Shown: positions 23,495 to 34,396, counted from the stretch's first letter. The stretch is 64,000 nt of DNA from Bryoerythrophyllum caledonicum (GCA_963971425.1 OZ020518.1:3794263-3858262), one strand, 5' to 3'. Notes: generated by a model not told the origin, from the sequence alone. A program made the numbers and translations.

Positions 23495-25846
23495 ATGCCG
23501 CGTCGGAATTGTGTATGGGATCTATGGTACGAAGACATGGGCAACGCTCCTTCAAGAGCAGCACGACAAGTGAAGTGTCTTATTTGTTCTCACTCCATGG
23601 TTTATAGAGCCGACAGGATGTTGTCGCACATGGGGTACCGTCATCCTAGTAATCTAGGTCGTGACGTCCAATTGTGTAGGATGGTGCCTCCACATATACG
23701 TGTGTTGTTTCAAGGTTGTGATGGGATTGTTCCTAATCGTCCTGATGCTGCCAACGATGGACCCTGTTCCCAACAACTTGTTGATGACGAGAATGGGATT
23801 GGAGTGGAACACTCATTGATACAATCCGTGGTGGACGACGTGGAGCAGATTTAGAACTCCCAAACAAGTCGTGGCGTGGAATCCGTACACTTAGATAGGG
23901 AACTTCGAGAGCTACGTCAAGCGACCTTGCCTGAGGGCTTCAATATTTCCAAAAGGCAACTCTTGGACAAGGCTTATTCTAGTGCTTTCTATAAAGCAAA
24001 CATTCCATTCAATATCATTAGGCACCCTGCGTTTGTAAAAGCGGTTCAAGAAACTGCACGCGCACGAATGCCCGCCTACCATCCATCGACCTATAATGCC
24101 ATACGTACGAAGTTGTTGACAAACAAAAAATTGATGTACAAACGGCTGTCAATGTAGCCATGGGTAATGCTATATCAAAGTATGGCGTTACAATATGTAG
24201 TGATGGCCGGGACAACGTTCAGAACCGACCTTTGCTAAATGTTGTTCAGTCATGCACAAAAGGGGATGTTTTCATAGGCACCATCGATACATCGGGAAAT
24301 TATAAAGACCACTTTCATGTTGCTTCTCAAATCCGACCGTTTCTGCAAATGGTTGGACATGCAAATGTTGTCCAAGTATGCACGGACAATGCTCCAGTCA
24401 TGGCGGCCGCATGTCGTGACATCATGCAAGAAATTCCACATCTCTATGTTTAAGGATGCGTTGTCCATTGCTTGGATCTTTTACTGGAAGATAGGGGCAA
24501 ATAAGCATAGGTACAAAGGATTGTTAAGAAGGCAAGGGTTGTTTGTTAATTCATCAAGAACCACCATGCTCCACAAGCAATATTTCGAAGGTTATCACCC
24601 GATCTTTATATTCGTTTGCCCAATGAGACACGGTTTGCAACAAACTTTCTCACGATACAACGCCTCCTCCAAGTTCGCTAGACATTGGAGCGAATGGTGG
24701 TTGGTGAAGAATGGCATGTTTTTCTAGGGGGATTGCAGACTCAAAATACAAGGGCACATGCAAAAGGCCTTTATGCACGACGCGTTATATGCTCGGATGG
24801 ATTTTGGGACGTTTGTGTGAATTTTGAGTACATGGTGTTGCCGGTGGTACGTGCTCTTCGTGTGTTTGACGGCAATGCTCTCGCTATGTGTCATGCATGG
24901 AAGGTCATGCATGAATTGGGGATCCATGTTCAAGGATTTCGCAATGCCCCGTTCTGCTTGGAACAAGATTTGGCAACAAGGGCATTAGATGCCTTTAACG
25001 CAAGGTGGAGGCTCATGATTACTGACCTTCATTGGAGGGGGGCTATATTCAATCTTTCTTCGATTGGATGGGCCTCGTTGGACGAGCACGAGCTTGCGAG
25101 ACCAATTTTGAATGGTGTTCTTCGGAACCTAGTTACGAGGGAGGATGATCTAGGTTTGGTCCTCAATCAGTACCAAGATTTCATTGAAAACAGAGGGACA
25201 TTTGCAGATTCCATGCAACCAAATGTCTTGAATGTACCGCCCCATGAATGGTGGGAGGAATTTAAATGTGCCACGTTTGGGCCCGGGTCCTTCAAAAAGA
25301 GCCAAGAAGGCTCCGGATTTGGAGCTAGATATTTATGGGGACCTTAATCTTTTGGCATATAGAGGATGGGAGGATTTATCGGAGCCATGGACTTGTCAAC
25401 AGGCGTATGAACACATTGATTTTGCTCACCTCGACCGATGGTATACTCCAGAAGTACACGAGGACCATTGTCGATTGAAGCAATTGACATATTCGAATAT
25501 TACCTCCATTGAGATAAAATAAAGGTTTTTAGAGGTTTTACGAGCCATCTCTCACGAAACACGTTATCGATCAAATAACATTCCGAGAAGAATTGGAGCA
25601 ATGATATACGCGGAATGTGAGTTGGGCAAGCAGGTTGAGTGGTCGACGCTTGATCAACCTTTGTACACTATTGGTAACCTTGGCGTGCATCTAGGCAAAG
25701 CACTTTCTTCAAAGCTACATGTGCTATCGATTCCTAGAAACCCCGTGCCGGAGTGGTTTATGCGCGACAATACTTTGATTGACCCACCTAATGAAGAGTT
25801 GCCAGCGGATCGAGCAAAACCAAAGCCACGTATTCGGAGGAGGTGA
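23495..25846 (+). pseudogene. hAT (BED finger + DUF659) transposase with novel C-terminal extension
   Basis: A decayed hAT transposase. The N-terminus has a BED-type finger (CLICSHS...LSHMGYRH). Next come ISKYGVTICSDGRDNVQNRP and VVQVCTDNAPVMAAACRD, the two DUF659-type Asp blocks, then GCVVHCLDLLLED. Later parts are FATNFLTIQRLLQ and the FNLSSIGWASLDEHE region. The frame changes near 24,115 and 25,280. In-frame stops occur at 23,852, 24,451 and several places to 24,685, so no full enzyme is encoded. After PPHEWWEEF, where a typical hAT would continue into its dimerisation block, this copy has a roughly 170-residue segment (LELDIYGDLNLLAYRGWED to EWFMRDNTLIDPPNEELP). That segment is homologous to the N-terminus of the RING protein downstream. 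Confidence 0.85.
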
Positions 25847-26463
25847 AGATGCCTCCTCGTCGCGCTCCAGATATGGAATGTAAATAGTGCGTACTAATTC
25901 GGCGTATGTGTTTCATGAGGCGGATATCAAATAGTTTAGGTGCCTAAAGTCGCAAAATCAATCAAATATTTAGTAGAAAAGAATGATGTTGTGTACATGT
26001 GTACAAATTTCTATATGATTTTGAAAAAACAAATATAGAGAACTTCCATCTACTGGAGGCACATTTTCCAACCCTCTCTACGTGTTCTTCAAAAAACCTT
26101 CTAAGTTCTTCTAGAGCACACAACCATGTAAAAAAGGAAATTTGATGTGCAAGTATTGTTTTAAAGGCTTACTTTCTTGTATTCATTATCGGCATTTTTT
26201 TGTTTTTGTTTTGTTTTTGATGTATTTATTCCCTTGAAGACTACACCGTTCCTTGAATATAGTGTTGAATATAGTGTAGACCTGACTATTTGAAATTTCC
26301 TACACTAATTGAAAATTTACATGCAATTGTTGACTGACACACACTTGCTTGAGAACAAATACCCAATTAGAACTTGGCATGCACATGTTTTTATGGAAAT
26401 TAGTGTGAGTGATCTACATCAATAATCCCTCTACACTATATTCAGTGTTTAGTATACTAGACT

Positions 26464-26772
26464 GGGCGCGCGGACTAGGGGTTAGTGGGCTAGGACTGGG
26501 CGATGGGTTGCGGACTGAGCGAGGACAGTTCGCGGACTGGGCGCAAACAGTCCGCGGACGGTTTAGACAAACTGGGAGCGGACGGGGATCGGACTGGGAG
26601 CGAACAGTCCGCGGACAGGACGTCGGCTGCCCGCGGACGGGATGCGGACTGCCCGCATATTGCCCGCAGACGGGACGCGAACTACCCGTGGACGGGACGC
26701 GGGCAGTCCGCGTCCCGTCCGCAGGCTGGATAGGGAATGTGCGCGGACGGGGCGCGGACGGGGTGCACATGT
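26464..26772. repeat. CAGTCCGCGG array 2, mainly inverted
   Basis: GC-rich array between the transposase and the RING gene. Most units read GCGGACTGGGCGCGG or GCGGACGGGACGCG, that is, the complement of the unit in arrays 1, 3 and 4. Some CAGTCCGCGGAC units occur in the other orientation. It is open on both strands because of its composition. Confidence 0.8.
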
Positions 26773-27205
26773 TATAGAAAGCGGAAGGGGTCTCGATGGC
26801 TTAACACTTTCTTTGTCCTAGAAAGCTTTGACGCACTTGCCTCCACGTTGACGGCGGTGTAAGGGGCTTCAAAGGGGGAAAGTGCTCCTTTGGAGGACCT
26901 TCATTTTCCCAAGGGGAGATGTTTGTCCTCAGAAGCATCTATTTTTTCACTATTTTAGGCGATGGTTATGCCAACGGTGGAGTTTCAGCAATCTACCCAA
27001 GCATGGCAACAATATTTTGAAATGCATGCTTCAATTTGTAGCCTAGGCAACATTATTTTGAAGTGCAGGTAGTCTTCAGATCTTTGGAATAGAGCAGTTG
27101 TTGTAGAATTTTTGTATGATAATAGATAATGTGGGAAAGTAAATAGATATTATTGTAAGTAACTTTTGTGATACGGAAATCTGTTGAAGACTTTAGAAGA
27201 ATTTC

Positions 27206-28972
27206 ATGATGGAAAGCGGAGGTGGCGTTCAAGGAGCACGGAGGATGATGGTGGACAAACGAGGCGAGGAGGATTTTACAGTGAAAAGGACAAAGAGGAA
27301 CCCAACAGATTTGGAGCTGGAGGTATACGCAAACCGTGATCTTCAAGCAAAGGAGGGTTGGGAATCAGACTTGCGTGAGCCATGGACAACCGACAATGCA
27401 TTGGAGTACATCAAGTTTGCGCATCTCAACAGATGGTGGCCTGCGGAGCTCCACCCTAAACATTGTGCAGCGAAAGCAGTCACGTACAGACAGATCAATG
27501 ACGTGCATGTGAAGTGGAGGTTCCTCGAAATCCTACGTGCCCTATCTAACTTGGAGAAATGGCCAAAAAATAATATTCCCATATCCATTGCAGCATTGAT
27601 GTATGCAGAATATCAATTAGGAAAGCAAGTGGATTGGTCAACGATTCATGATCCCTTTTCAAGTGGTCGGAGACTTGGACGCCATCTTTCAGCAAAGAAA
27701 CCTCGAGAGATTCCAAGAAACAATGCCCCTCAATGGTTTCTTGATAACCCTACCTTGTACGACGATCCAAATGATGAAGTGCCATTCAATCGAGAAATAA
27801 TTGTTTCACCGAGGAAGAATAGCAGACGAAAGCATAGAGAAAGGAAGGTTGAGGCCACACATTGCAAAGAATTGGACAAGCATGCCCCAAACCAAGTTGG
27901 GGAGGGGTCAAACCCACTTTCAGCAACTATGGAGATGGCCAATGCTATTCAAAACAAAGCCGCTGACACCCCAATGAAGTTTGATGAAGATAAGTATGGT
28001 GAGTTACAGGCACAATTGGAAGTGCTTAGTGTGGAAATAAAGAGGTTGCAACATGGACGAGACGATGATGTGGAAACGGTGTCAAAAGTACGTGCGCTAG
28101 AGACAGAGAAGAAGAACTTGCTTACTGAAGTGACCCATCTACGCAATCAAGTCAATCAAGTCAAAAATAGCAATGCAAAGTACATGATTGAAGTTACAGA
28201 CTTAAAGAGGGAGCTACAAGAAATCAAGGCACAACATGTAGCAGCGGAGATGACGCATGCAAATTTGCAGCAAGAGTTGGATGAATTAAAAGCATATCGG
28301 GAGAACGAGGAATCGGCCCGAAACAATCTAAAATTGTTGGTTTCAACAATAATCAATGAGCGCGAAGAGATGATGCTTACAACGGTATTTGCCGTGGCAC
28401 GGACACGGCAATACGAGGCGGAATTCCAGAGTATATGCGCTGAATGGACATCGGAGAAGAAGTTAAGGACCCTTTTGCTCACATCATGGCCTCGTGATGA
28501 AACCATGTATCCAATCGGCTGGGACAATAGTGATCCGTCGCTACTATTGAACAACAACAGTATTGATTGGAGGCTTGTGACAGAAGAGGATCACCGTTGG
28601 GACATTGGAGAAGTGCATGATCATCCAACTGAAATGATTGGAAAGCCATTGTCGCAAAGACCACATCCCATGACATCCGATGGATCATCATGTCCTATCT
28701 GTGATAATCCTTGGGGTCCTGAAGGGTGTTATATGATTGGATCGTGTGGCCATTCGTTCCATCCGTATTGTCTAATCAAGAGTATGATTTGTTCGCATAC
28801 TTGCAGTGTATGTAGGGCGCCATTACATCCACGTTTGTATCTTCAATTTGGCCTACGAGATATCATGCAAAGTCACTCGGTGTATCGTCAAGATGATTAT
28901 GACTTTGCACTTGAAGACTTCAATGGGAACCCTATTGAGTGGAGTTGGAGACATAATATATCCAAGGCATAA
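27206..28972 (+). CDS. Coiled-coil RING-H2 protein carried by the hAT element
   Basis: A 588-residue ORF in three parts. Residues about 30-200 are homologous to the C-terminal extension of the neighbouring hAT transposase (landmarks LELEVYANRDLQAKEGWES, FAHLNRWW, YAEYQLGKQVDWST, PRNNAPQWF). A basic linker and a long coiled coil follow, rich in Glu, Lys and Leu (about 250-400). A RING-H2 finger lies near residues 498-542: CPIC, then CGHSFHPYC, then CSVC, giving the C-x2-C, C-x-H-x2-H-x2-C and C-x2-C ligand pattern. RING proteins of this type are typically E3 ubiquitin ligases; activity here is inference. Conserved-looking coding continues in frame after the TAA at 28,970, so the original protein was probably longer. 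Neighbours are GC-rich arrays on both sides. Confidence 0.8.
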   Translation: MMESGGGVQGARRMMVDKRGEEDFTVKRTKRNPTDLELEVYANRDLQAKEGWESDLREPWTTDNALEYIKFAHLNRWWPAELHPKHCAAKAVTYRQINDVHVKWRFLEILRALSNLEKWPKNNIPISIAALMYAEYQLGKQVDWSTIHDPFSSGRRLGRHLSAKKPREIPRNNAPQWFLDNPTLYDDPNDEVPFNREIIVSPRKNSRRKHRERKVEATHCKELDKHAPNQVGEGSNPLSATMEMANAIQNKAADTPMKFDEDKYGELQAQLEVLSVEIKRLQHGRDDDVETVSKVRALETEKKNLLTEVTHLRNQVNQVKNSNAKYMIEVTDLKRELQEIKAQHVAAEMTHANLQQELDELKAYRENEESARNNLKLLVSTIINEREEMMLTTVFAVARTRQYEAEFQSICAEWTSEKKLRTLLLTSWPRDETMYPIGWDNSDPSLLLNNNSIDWRLVTEEDHRWDIGEVHDHPTEMIGKPLSQRPHPMTSDGSSCPICDNPWGPEGCYMIGSCGHSFHPYCLIKSMICSHTCSVCRAPLHPRLYLQFGLRDIMQSHSVYRQDDYDFALEDFNGNPIEWSWRHNISKA

Positions 28973-29447
28973 TTGTGGCATACCTTTCAAGGGGAAGAAT
29001 TGTTAGATGATCTGGACAAACTAGTACATGCAGCAAATGAGATGTATCCTAACAAACCGGCAGATTACGGCATGAAGATGTTTTTTTACCAGACCCTTGG
29101 GTGGCATTGGAATCGTCAAAGAAACGAATTGGTGCACGGCTTAGGACCGCCACCATATTACAACTCAAGAGGCAAGCGAGCGAGCTGTGGGGGATCTAGA
29201 ACTACGAAGGGCTTATTGTGATACAACACTAACTGCAACAACTGGAACGGAGGAATTGTACTGGGAAGAACGGTACCATCAAAAACGACTACTTGTGGCG
29301 GCGCTCGATGCCATTTTGGAAGACGTCGCCCCGGAGGTGAAGGAATGGCTTAATGGTGGGGAGATACCTCGATATCGGCAAGGCCATGGACGACATGGAT
29401 ATCAAACGCGGAGTAATGTTCGTACAAGAGATGCTGCAATAGCTTAG
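28973..29447 (+). pseudogene. 3' continuation of the RING protein gene, frame-broken
   Basis: Directly after the TAA, the same frame continues for about 70 codons of plausible coding (GEELLDDLDKLVHAANEMYP, FFYQTLGWHWNRQRNELVHG). From about 29,180 coding continues in another frame (DLELRRAYCDTTLTATTGTE, LDAILEDVAPEVKEWLNGGE) to a stop at 29,447. I infer one original C-terminus broken by a stop and a frameshift. An alternative is a short second gene. No domain was recognised. Confidence 0.5.
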
Positions 29448-29771
29448 AGCACCACATTAATTTGCAGAAGTAAAGGATTAAAAATTCAGTAAACTATGAC
29501 CAGGTCTAATTTCCCGATTAAATTAGTGTATCTAAAGCTCTCATGTTCTTTTCTTTGACATTATGAACATAGAATTCACAGTGAGTTGTACACAACAGGA
29601 TATTTTTTGCCCATTTTGAATGCATTTATATCGAGGTTCAAAGCAAATTTGGACAAAACTGTTCTCACATTGCCAAAACTTGTAGTTACACGGCGACCTT
29701 GTTGTCTCCCCCAACCCCACCCTTATAGCAATGGCAATTGCAAAGAGGAATTCAAAGGAGAAAAATGACGC

Positions 29772-29945
29772 CCATTCAGCGGACAGGCCGCGGGCAGTCC
29801 GCGGTCTGTGGGGGCTAGTCCGCGGGCAATCCGCTGCCAGTCCGCGGGCTCTTCCAACCTAATCCACGCACTGTCCGCGGCTAGTCCGCGCCTAGTACGC
29901 GACCAGTCCGCTCCCCGACCACGCTGTTCTCCAGGTTTCCAACCC
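29772..29945. repeat. CAGTCCGCGG array 3
   Basis: About eight units built on CAGTCCGCGGGC/CTAGTCCGCGG, plus orientation, between the RING gene and the kinase-like cassette. Confidence 0.8.
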
Positions 29946-30204
29946 TATCCGCAATGTTCCCGACCCCTTGCAGCCTACATAAAGGCGGCTAGGCCATTGA
30001 CGTCCTCACTTTTTTCCCTCCATTTCCTTGCCCAATAGGAACCCGAGACCTTGTTGCGCGAGCACCATTACACGGGTTTCGAGGGTATAAGAGTTGGGAG
30101 AGACAAATGCGGGGGGAACCCTTGTCATTTTTTTCCACACTCACTCACTTTCGCACTGCACTTTAAGTGACCGGTTTAAGTGACCGGTTAATTATTTTAC
30201 AGAA

Positions 30205-30945
30205 ATGGCCGATAGCAGGGTGCATTATCAAAATGCAGACATGCAACTCCACGAGGCTCATCAAGTGGAAATTCAATCAACCACTGCTGCAGCCGATCGT
30301 GTGAGTGGTGGTATGTTGGCGAGAGGACAAGGTAGTGGAAGTGGGCGAAGTGACAAGGGTCGGAGGCACGGCATGGAACAATTGCACCAAGAATTTCATG
30401 CACTTGGACGAAATAGTTCTCGTGGGTCGCAATCACATTCACGAGGCACAATAGGATCTCAAGGCGTTCTACGAGGATCAGTGCGGGGGACCACTGAAGC
30501 TGGGCGGTCACGAGGATCACAAAGTTTGAGCGGATTTCGGCACCCGGGAGCTCGTAGTTCAGGCGGATCAAGTGGTGAGCCCGCAGTAGGAGAGCCATCG
30601 TTGAGGGCCGTTCAACATGGTGCGGTACCATCTGCAACAAATTTCTTGGTTCCAAGCGAACCTTTAGTTGGAGCGAGACGAGGGTGGGGTAAACGCTCAG
30701 CTTTTTCTCAAGACTCAGAGCCCTACAAGAAAAGAGCAAGGACAAGCCATTTGGATGCAATGAGCAAGGAATTTATGTTCCGGGTTGTAGCAGATATATT
30801 ATTTTGGATGATAGAGAAAGGTCTATCTAGGTTGGAGAAACGGTACTTGTGTAACGGCGCTACAGGACTAGAAGCTATGGAGGCAAGATTGGTACTCATT
30901 ATCCAAAATATTGCCAATGAAGAAAAATTTGCCAGGATAAATTGA
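30205..30945 (+). CDS. Ser/Gly/Arg-rich protein, first part of the kinase cassette
   Basis: A 246-residue ORF with an ATG in good context (CAGAAATGG). The first 180 residues are low-complexity and rich in Ser, Gly and Arg (SRGSQSHSRG, GGSSGEPAVGEP). A basic KKRART motif that could act as a nuclear signal follows, then a more ordered end (FMFRVVADILFWMIEKGLSR). The stop TGA at 30,943 overlaps the frame in which the kinase-like coding begins. The two are probably parts of one gene separated by a frameshift or an unrecognised splice. No family recognised. Confidence 0.5.
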   Translation: MADSRVHYQNADMQLHEAHQVEIQSTTAAADRVSGGMLARGQGSGSGRSDKGRRHGMEQLHQEFHALGRNSSRGSQSHSRGTIGSQGVLRGSVRGTTEAGRSRGSQSLSGFRHPGARSSGGSSGEPAVGEPSLRAVQHGAVPSATNFLVPSEPLVGARRGWGKRSAFSQDSEPYKKRARTSHLDAMSKEFMFRVVADILFWMIEKGLSRLEKRYLCNGATGLEAMEARLVLIIQNIANEEKFARIN

Positions 30946-30956
30946 GACATTCAATG

Positions 30957-32156
30957 GACACATGGCCCATATTGTTTGCCAAACAAGCTGTTCACAATCC
31001 CTTGAAGACTATTTGGGATGTCTATTACAAGGAAGATGTAAGCAAACAAGCAATGGATGTGAAGTTATTGTTTGAGAGACTCAAAGAGGGGGTAGAAGCA
31101 ATCAAGCCAAAAGGGAGAACTAACCTCGCTATTCCTTGGATTGATCAAGATTTGGTTGCGCGGGTTGCGAGTAGAGGTCGCGAAGGTGTAGTGTGGCTTC
31201 CAATGCACGCAGAGGTGAAGGCGTTGGATACTAGAAATTATGAAGGAGGCTTTGGAGTTGTCCGTCGTGTGAGTATTGAGGGCGTAAGTTGCATTCCAGC
31301 ACACATGGACTTTGCGGGGAAAACAATGAAGGAGGGTAGTCGTGAAAAAAACCGGGAGACACGTTCAATTGAGGCGCTAGCGTGTCCAGTAGACCATGCA
31401 GGGGTTATCAAAATTCAGTACCTGGATAGAAGAATATACAAGTCGTATATTCTATGGTGGAACGGTGGCTCACTAGCATCCATTTGGAGGATCGGTTCAA
31501 AATATGACGAGGAACACGAAGATGATATTCTAAAAACAGCTGGAATCGACCTTGAGGCTTGTATGGAACTATGCGTGTATCGTAAAAATCGGGCCTATTT
31601 AGCATGGGCACTACTGTGCATCATGGATGTGATACATTTCCAACGCCTATTGCACAACGACTTGAGCCCCAACAATGTTATGCTTCATTTTCCGCCAGAG
31701 AAAAAAGATGTAGTATACATCGGGGTGTGTGATTGGGGAATGGCATCATAGGACGGTGAAGACAAGATGTCAAACTACGGCCGACCCTCTAGTACAGAGC
31801 TAGGTGCTTTCCGAGTTAAGTATTGTTATGCTGCCCCCGAGTTTTTTAATGTGTATAGGAAGCTCGGAACACCAACATCACCGAGGAGAATGGGATTAAA
31901 GCATAAGCACAACTATAGATCTGAGGCATATGCAGTGGAGTACTTGGCAAGGAGGATCTACAACCGCGATTGCTCTTCAAGCTTGTTCCAAAAGAACAAA
32001 GATCCGAGTTCATTGTCTAAGCGATTTGAGCAAGCCATGGACGAGTTGTTGAAACCCAATCCACTGGAGAGATCAACCGTCACGCATGTAATAAACTTGT
32101 TGAAAGGATTGCCCTACAACCTAGCTACACCATGGGATTTCTTCCGCAATGAGTAG
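30957..32156 (+). pseudogene. Protein-kinase-like gene carried by the hAT element, in-frame stop
   Basis: A eukaryotic-type protein kinase fold can be read in one frame. It has a Gly-rich loop YEGGFGVVRRV, a Lys in FAGKTMK, a helix-C-like Glu in NRETRSIEAL, a catalytic loop HNDLSPNNVML (His and Asp of HxD plus the Asn), DWG in place of DFG, and an APE-like CYAAPEFF. A C-lobe tail (LLKPNPLERSTVTHVINLL) follows. The HxDLSPxNV style resembles FunK1-like and similar atypical kinases more than ordinary plant receptor kinases; this is inference. A TAG at 31,749 lies between GMAS and DGEDKM, but the same frame resumes at once to 32,156. No ATG in strong context starts the kinase part itself; the first Met is in MDTWPILF at about 30,954. 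All key residues are present, so the ancestor was probably an active kinase. Confidence 0.72.
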
Positions 32157-32399
32157 TATTTAGTATATTGTGATTTCATAGTCCTTAGATATTGTAGGAT
32201 ATGTAGCATCTTCTCTATGTTGTGAAGTGTTGTCTAATTTATATTCGGTTATTTAAAAGAAAAAAATGCCTTTTTGGACTTCCCTGTAATTTTGAATGAA
32301 GAACAACTTTGTATAAATTGTTTTGATTTGGTCTTCCAATCCCGCCCTTTGTATCTTCAGAAAATAAAAATGGAATAACGAAATTCAAAAATATCCTAA

Positions 32400-33125
32400 C
32401 TACCTATCCGCGCTCCCCCACTCCCAATCCGCGTTGCATTGGCGCCTAGGCCGATGCAAGTCCGCGATCAGTCTGCAGCAATGTCCGCGATCAGTCCGCA
32501 GAAGTGTCCGCAGCCACTCCGCAGTGTATCCGTAGCCACTCCGCGGCACTGTCCGCGACCAGTCCGCAGCGAGTCCGTGGGTCCCCATCCAGTCCGCTGC
32601 GTATCCGCAGCCAGTCCACGGGTCCACATCCAGTCCGCTACGTATCCGCGATTAGTCCGCAGCAGCGTCCGCAGCCAGTTCGCGGGTCCCCATCCCGTCC
32701 GCTGCGTATCCAAACCAATCCGCGGGTCCACATCCAGTCCGCTACGTATCCGCGGTAGTGTCCGCGGCCAGTCCGCAGCCAGTCCGCGGGTTCCCGTCCA
32801 GTCCGCTGCGTATCCACAGCCAGTCCGCGGGTCCACATCCAGTCCGTGACTGATTGCAGCCAGTCCGCGATCAGTCCGCAGCAGCGGTTGCAGCCAGTCC
32901 GCGGGTACACATCCAGTCCGCTACGTATCCGCAGCCTGTCCGCAGGACCAAGTTCATTCCGCGACATATCCGCAGCCAGTCCGCGAGTCTGCACTCAGTC
33001 CGCGGGTCCATGATAATCCGTTGCGTATCCGCAGCCAGTCCGCAACAGTGTCCGCACGCAGTGCGCGCCATGTCCGCGGACGGTCATCGCATGTCCGCGT
33101 GCGGTCCGCTCCTAAACCGCTTCCT
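32400..33125. repeat. CAGTCCGCGG array 4 (right subterminal of the hAT)
   Basis: The largest array, about 0.7 kb, plus orientation. It has higher-order units of the form CAGTCCGCGGGTCCACATC followed by CAGTCCGCTACGTATCCGCAG. Variable AGCAGTGTCCGC spacers occur. It lies between the kinase cassette and the right hAT end. Several long overlapping open frames on both strands are artefacts. Confidence 0.88.
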
Positions 33126-33386
33126 CCAAAAAACCCCCCCATTTAATTGATTTTCACTCAAAGGTTAATACTACACAGCAAAAGTTAAAAGTGGTGAGAT
33201 ACACGTAGGATGTCACTGCCACATAAGACGGCCACGTCGATGCCGAGGTAGCATATGTACCATACATAGAGGTAAAGTTCATCTTAGACACTCTATTGTG
33301 TCGTGACGAGAGGGTCCATCACGACATGTCACGTCATGACGGCACGTCATTATCACAATGTCACGATAGACAACCCTGCCCGCCCC

Positions 33387-34390
33387 TCTTTACCTCGGGC
33401 ACCCGTTGCCTGCAAAAAACCTGCCCCATACCTAGGTTGCCCCACTACTTCTTTGTAGCGTCCTTCCTTGTAAATCCTCCCATTGCCCATCTCAATCAGT
33501 AGACATTTTTACCTTGTTCTCTCCCCTTCACATGTCATCTTTACATTGTGGCCCTATTAGTTTTTTATTTCCAGGACTATATTTACTGTATTAGGGTTTA
33601 AGGCATGTAGTTCCTCGTACACATTGCCAAAGAGCTCATCACTTGAGGTTATTTTTTTAAAAATTACGATTTGGATGGTCACAATTTAAATTTCTTCCTT
33701 GATTCATTAATTCTTTCAACCACTAATTATAATAGAGAAATTACATGTACATTCAACTTACACCTTCCATTAGATGTGATTTATTTCAATGGCAAAACTT
33801 TTATGTCAACATTGATGTCATGTACATGATGATGGATATAGTGACTCATTTGCAAATTTTTATTCATATATTTTATAACCGTGACGGGTATTGTGTTTGT
33901 GAAGTAGAACACTTCAGGGGCTTTTATTGAATTTTTTCTTAGTGATGGGTATTGCGTATGTACAACAATTTAAGCAAATGACGTTTTTCAAAATTCATTT
34001 TGCACAACGGATATTGAGCTTGGAATGTAAAGGGTTGCTAAGACATTATATGCATCTCTTTCTCCCGGTACAAGTATTTTTCTCCATATACCTCGTACCT
34101 CACTCCCAAAATCGCTTATTCTTATATTGAGTTCTACAATAAATTGTATTCATTTCTATTGCATTGAACTAAAAAATATTTGTATTGATATTTTTGAGCT
34201 CATTTCCTTACTAAAATTTTGAATATTTCATTTAATTGAGATTCTTCTATTTTAATTTTTTGTATATAGAGCAATATGCCAAAGTCACAAGATACTCTTA
34301 ACATCCAAAATCCTCCTCTGGGACTTTTTACATTCCTAAATATCACATGGAACCATAGCAGTAGGAAATGATGGGGTCATGCAAGTGCTA
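33387..34390. other. MULE interior right of the hAT insertion
   Basis: No gene recognised. CGTGACGGGTATTG (near 33,880) and GTGATGGGTATTGCGTATGT (near 33,942) are further copies of the motif that fills the MULE inverted repeats. This supports the view that the hAT landed inside the MULE. Confidence 0.5.
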
Positions 34391-34396
34391 TTGAGC

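Larger units (their letters stand above)
22808..33378. mobile_element. Giant (10.6 kb) hAT element with three gene cassettes
   Basis: The ends are CAGGGTTGTCTATTGTG (22808 onward) and the complement of CAGGGTTGTCTATCGTG (ending 33378), 16 of 17 positions matching. The flanking octamers are CCCGTCCC (22800-22807) and CCCGCCCC (33379-33386), an 8-bp target duplication with one mismatch. TIRs starting CAGGG and 8-bp duplications are hAT hallmarks, and a DUF659-type hAT transposase relic lies inside. TGTGACG/CGTCACA-type motifs recur in both subterminal regions. Three gene blocks (23.5-25.8, 27.2-29.4, 30.2-32.2 kb, all plus strand) are separated and flanked by four CAGTCCGCGG arrays. All three blocks carry stops or frame breaks, so this copy is probably dead or non-autonomous. 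Confidence 0.85.

Noticed and set aside
26409..26777. Long overlapping frames on both strands in GC-rich DNA
   Set aside because: Composition artefact of CAGTCCGCGG array 2; the same occurs at 32.4-33.1 kb in array 4.
29187..29447. Independent 86-residue gene
   Set aside because: It lacks an ATG at its start (GTG) and reads as a frame-shifted continuation of the RING protein gene.
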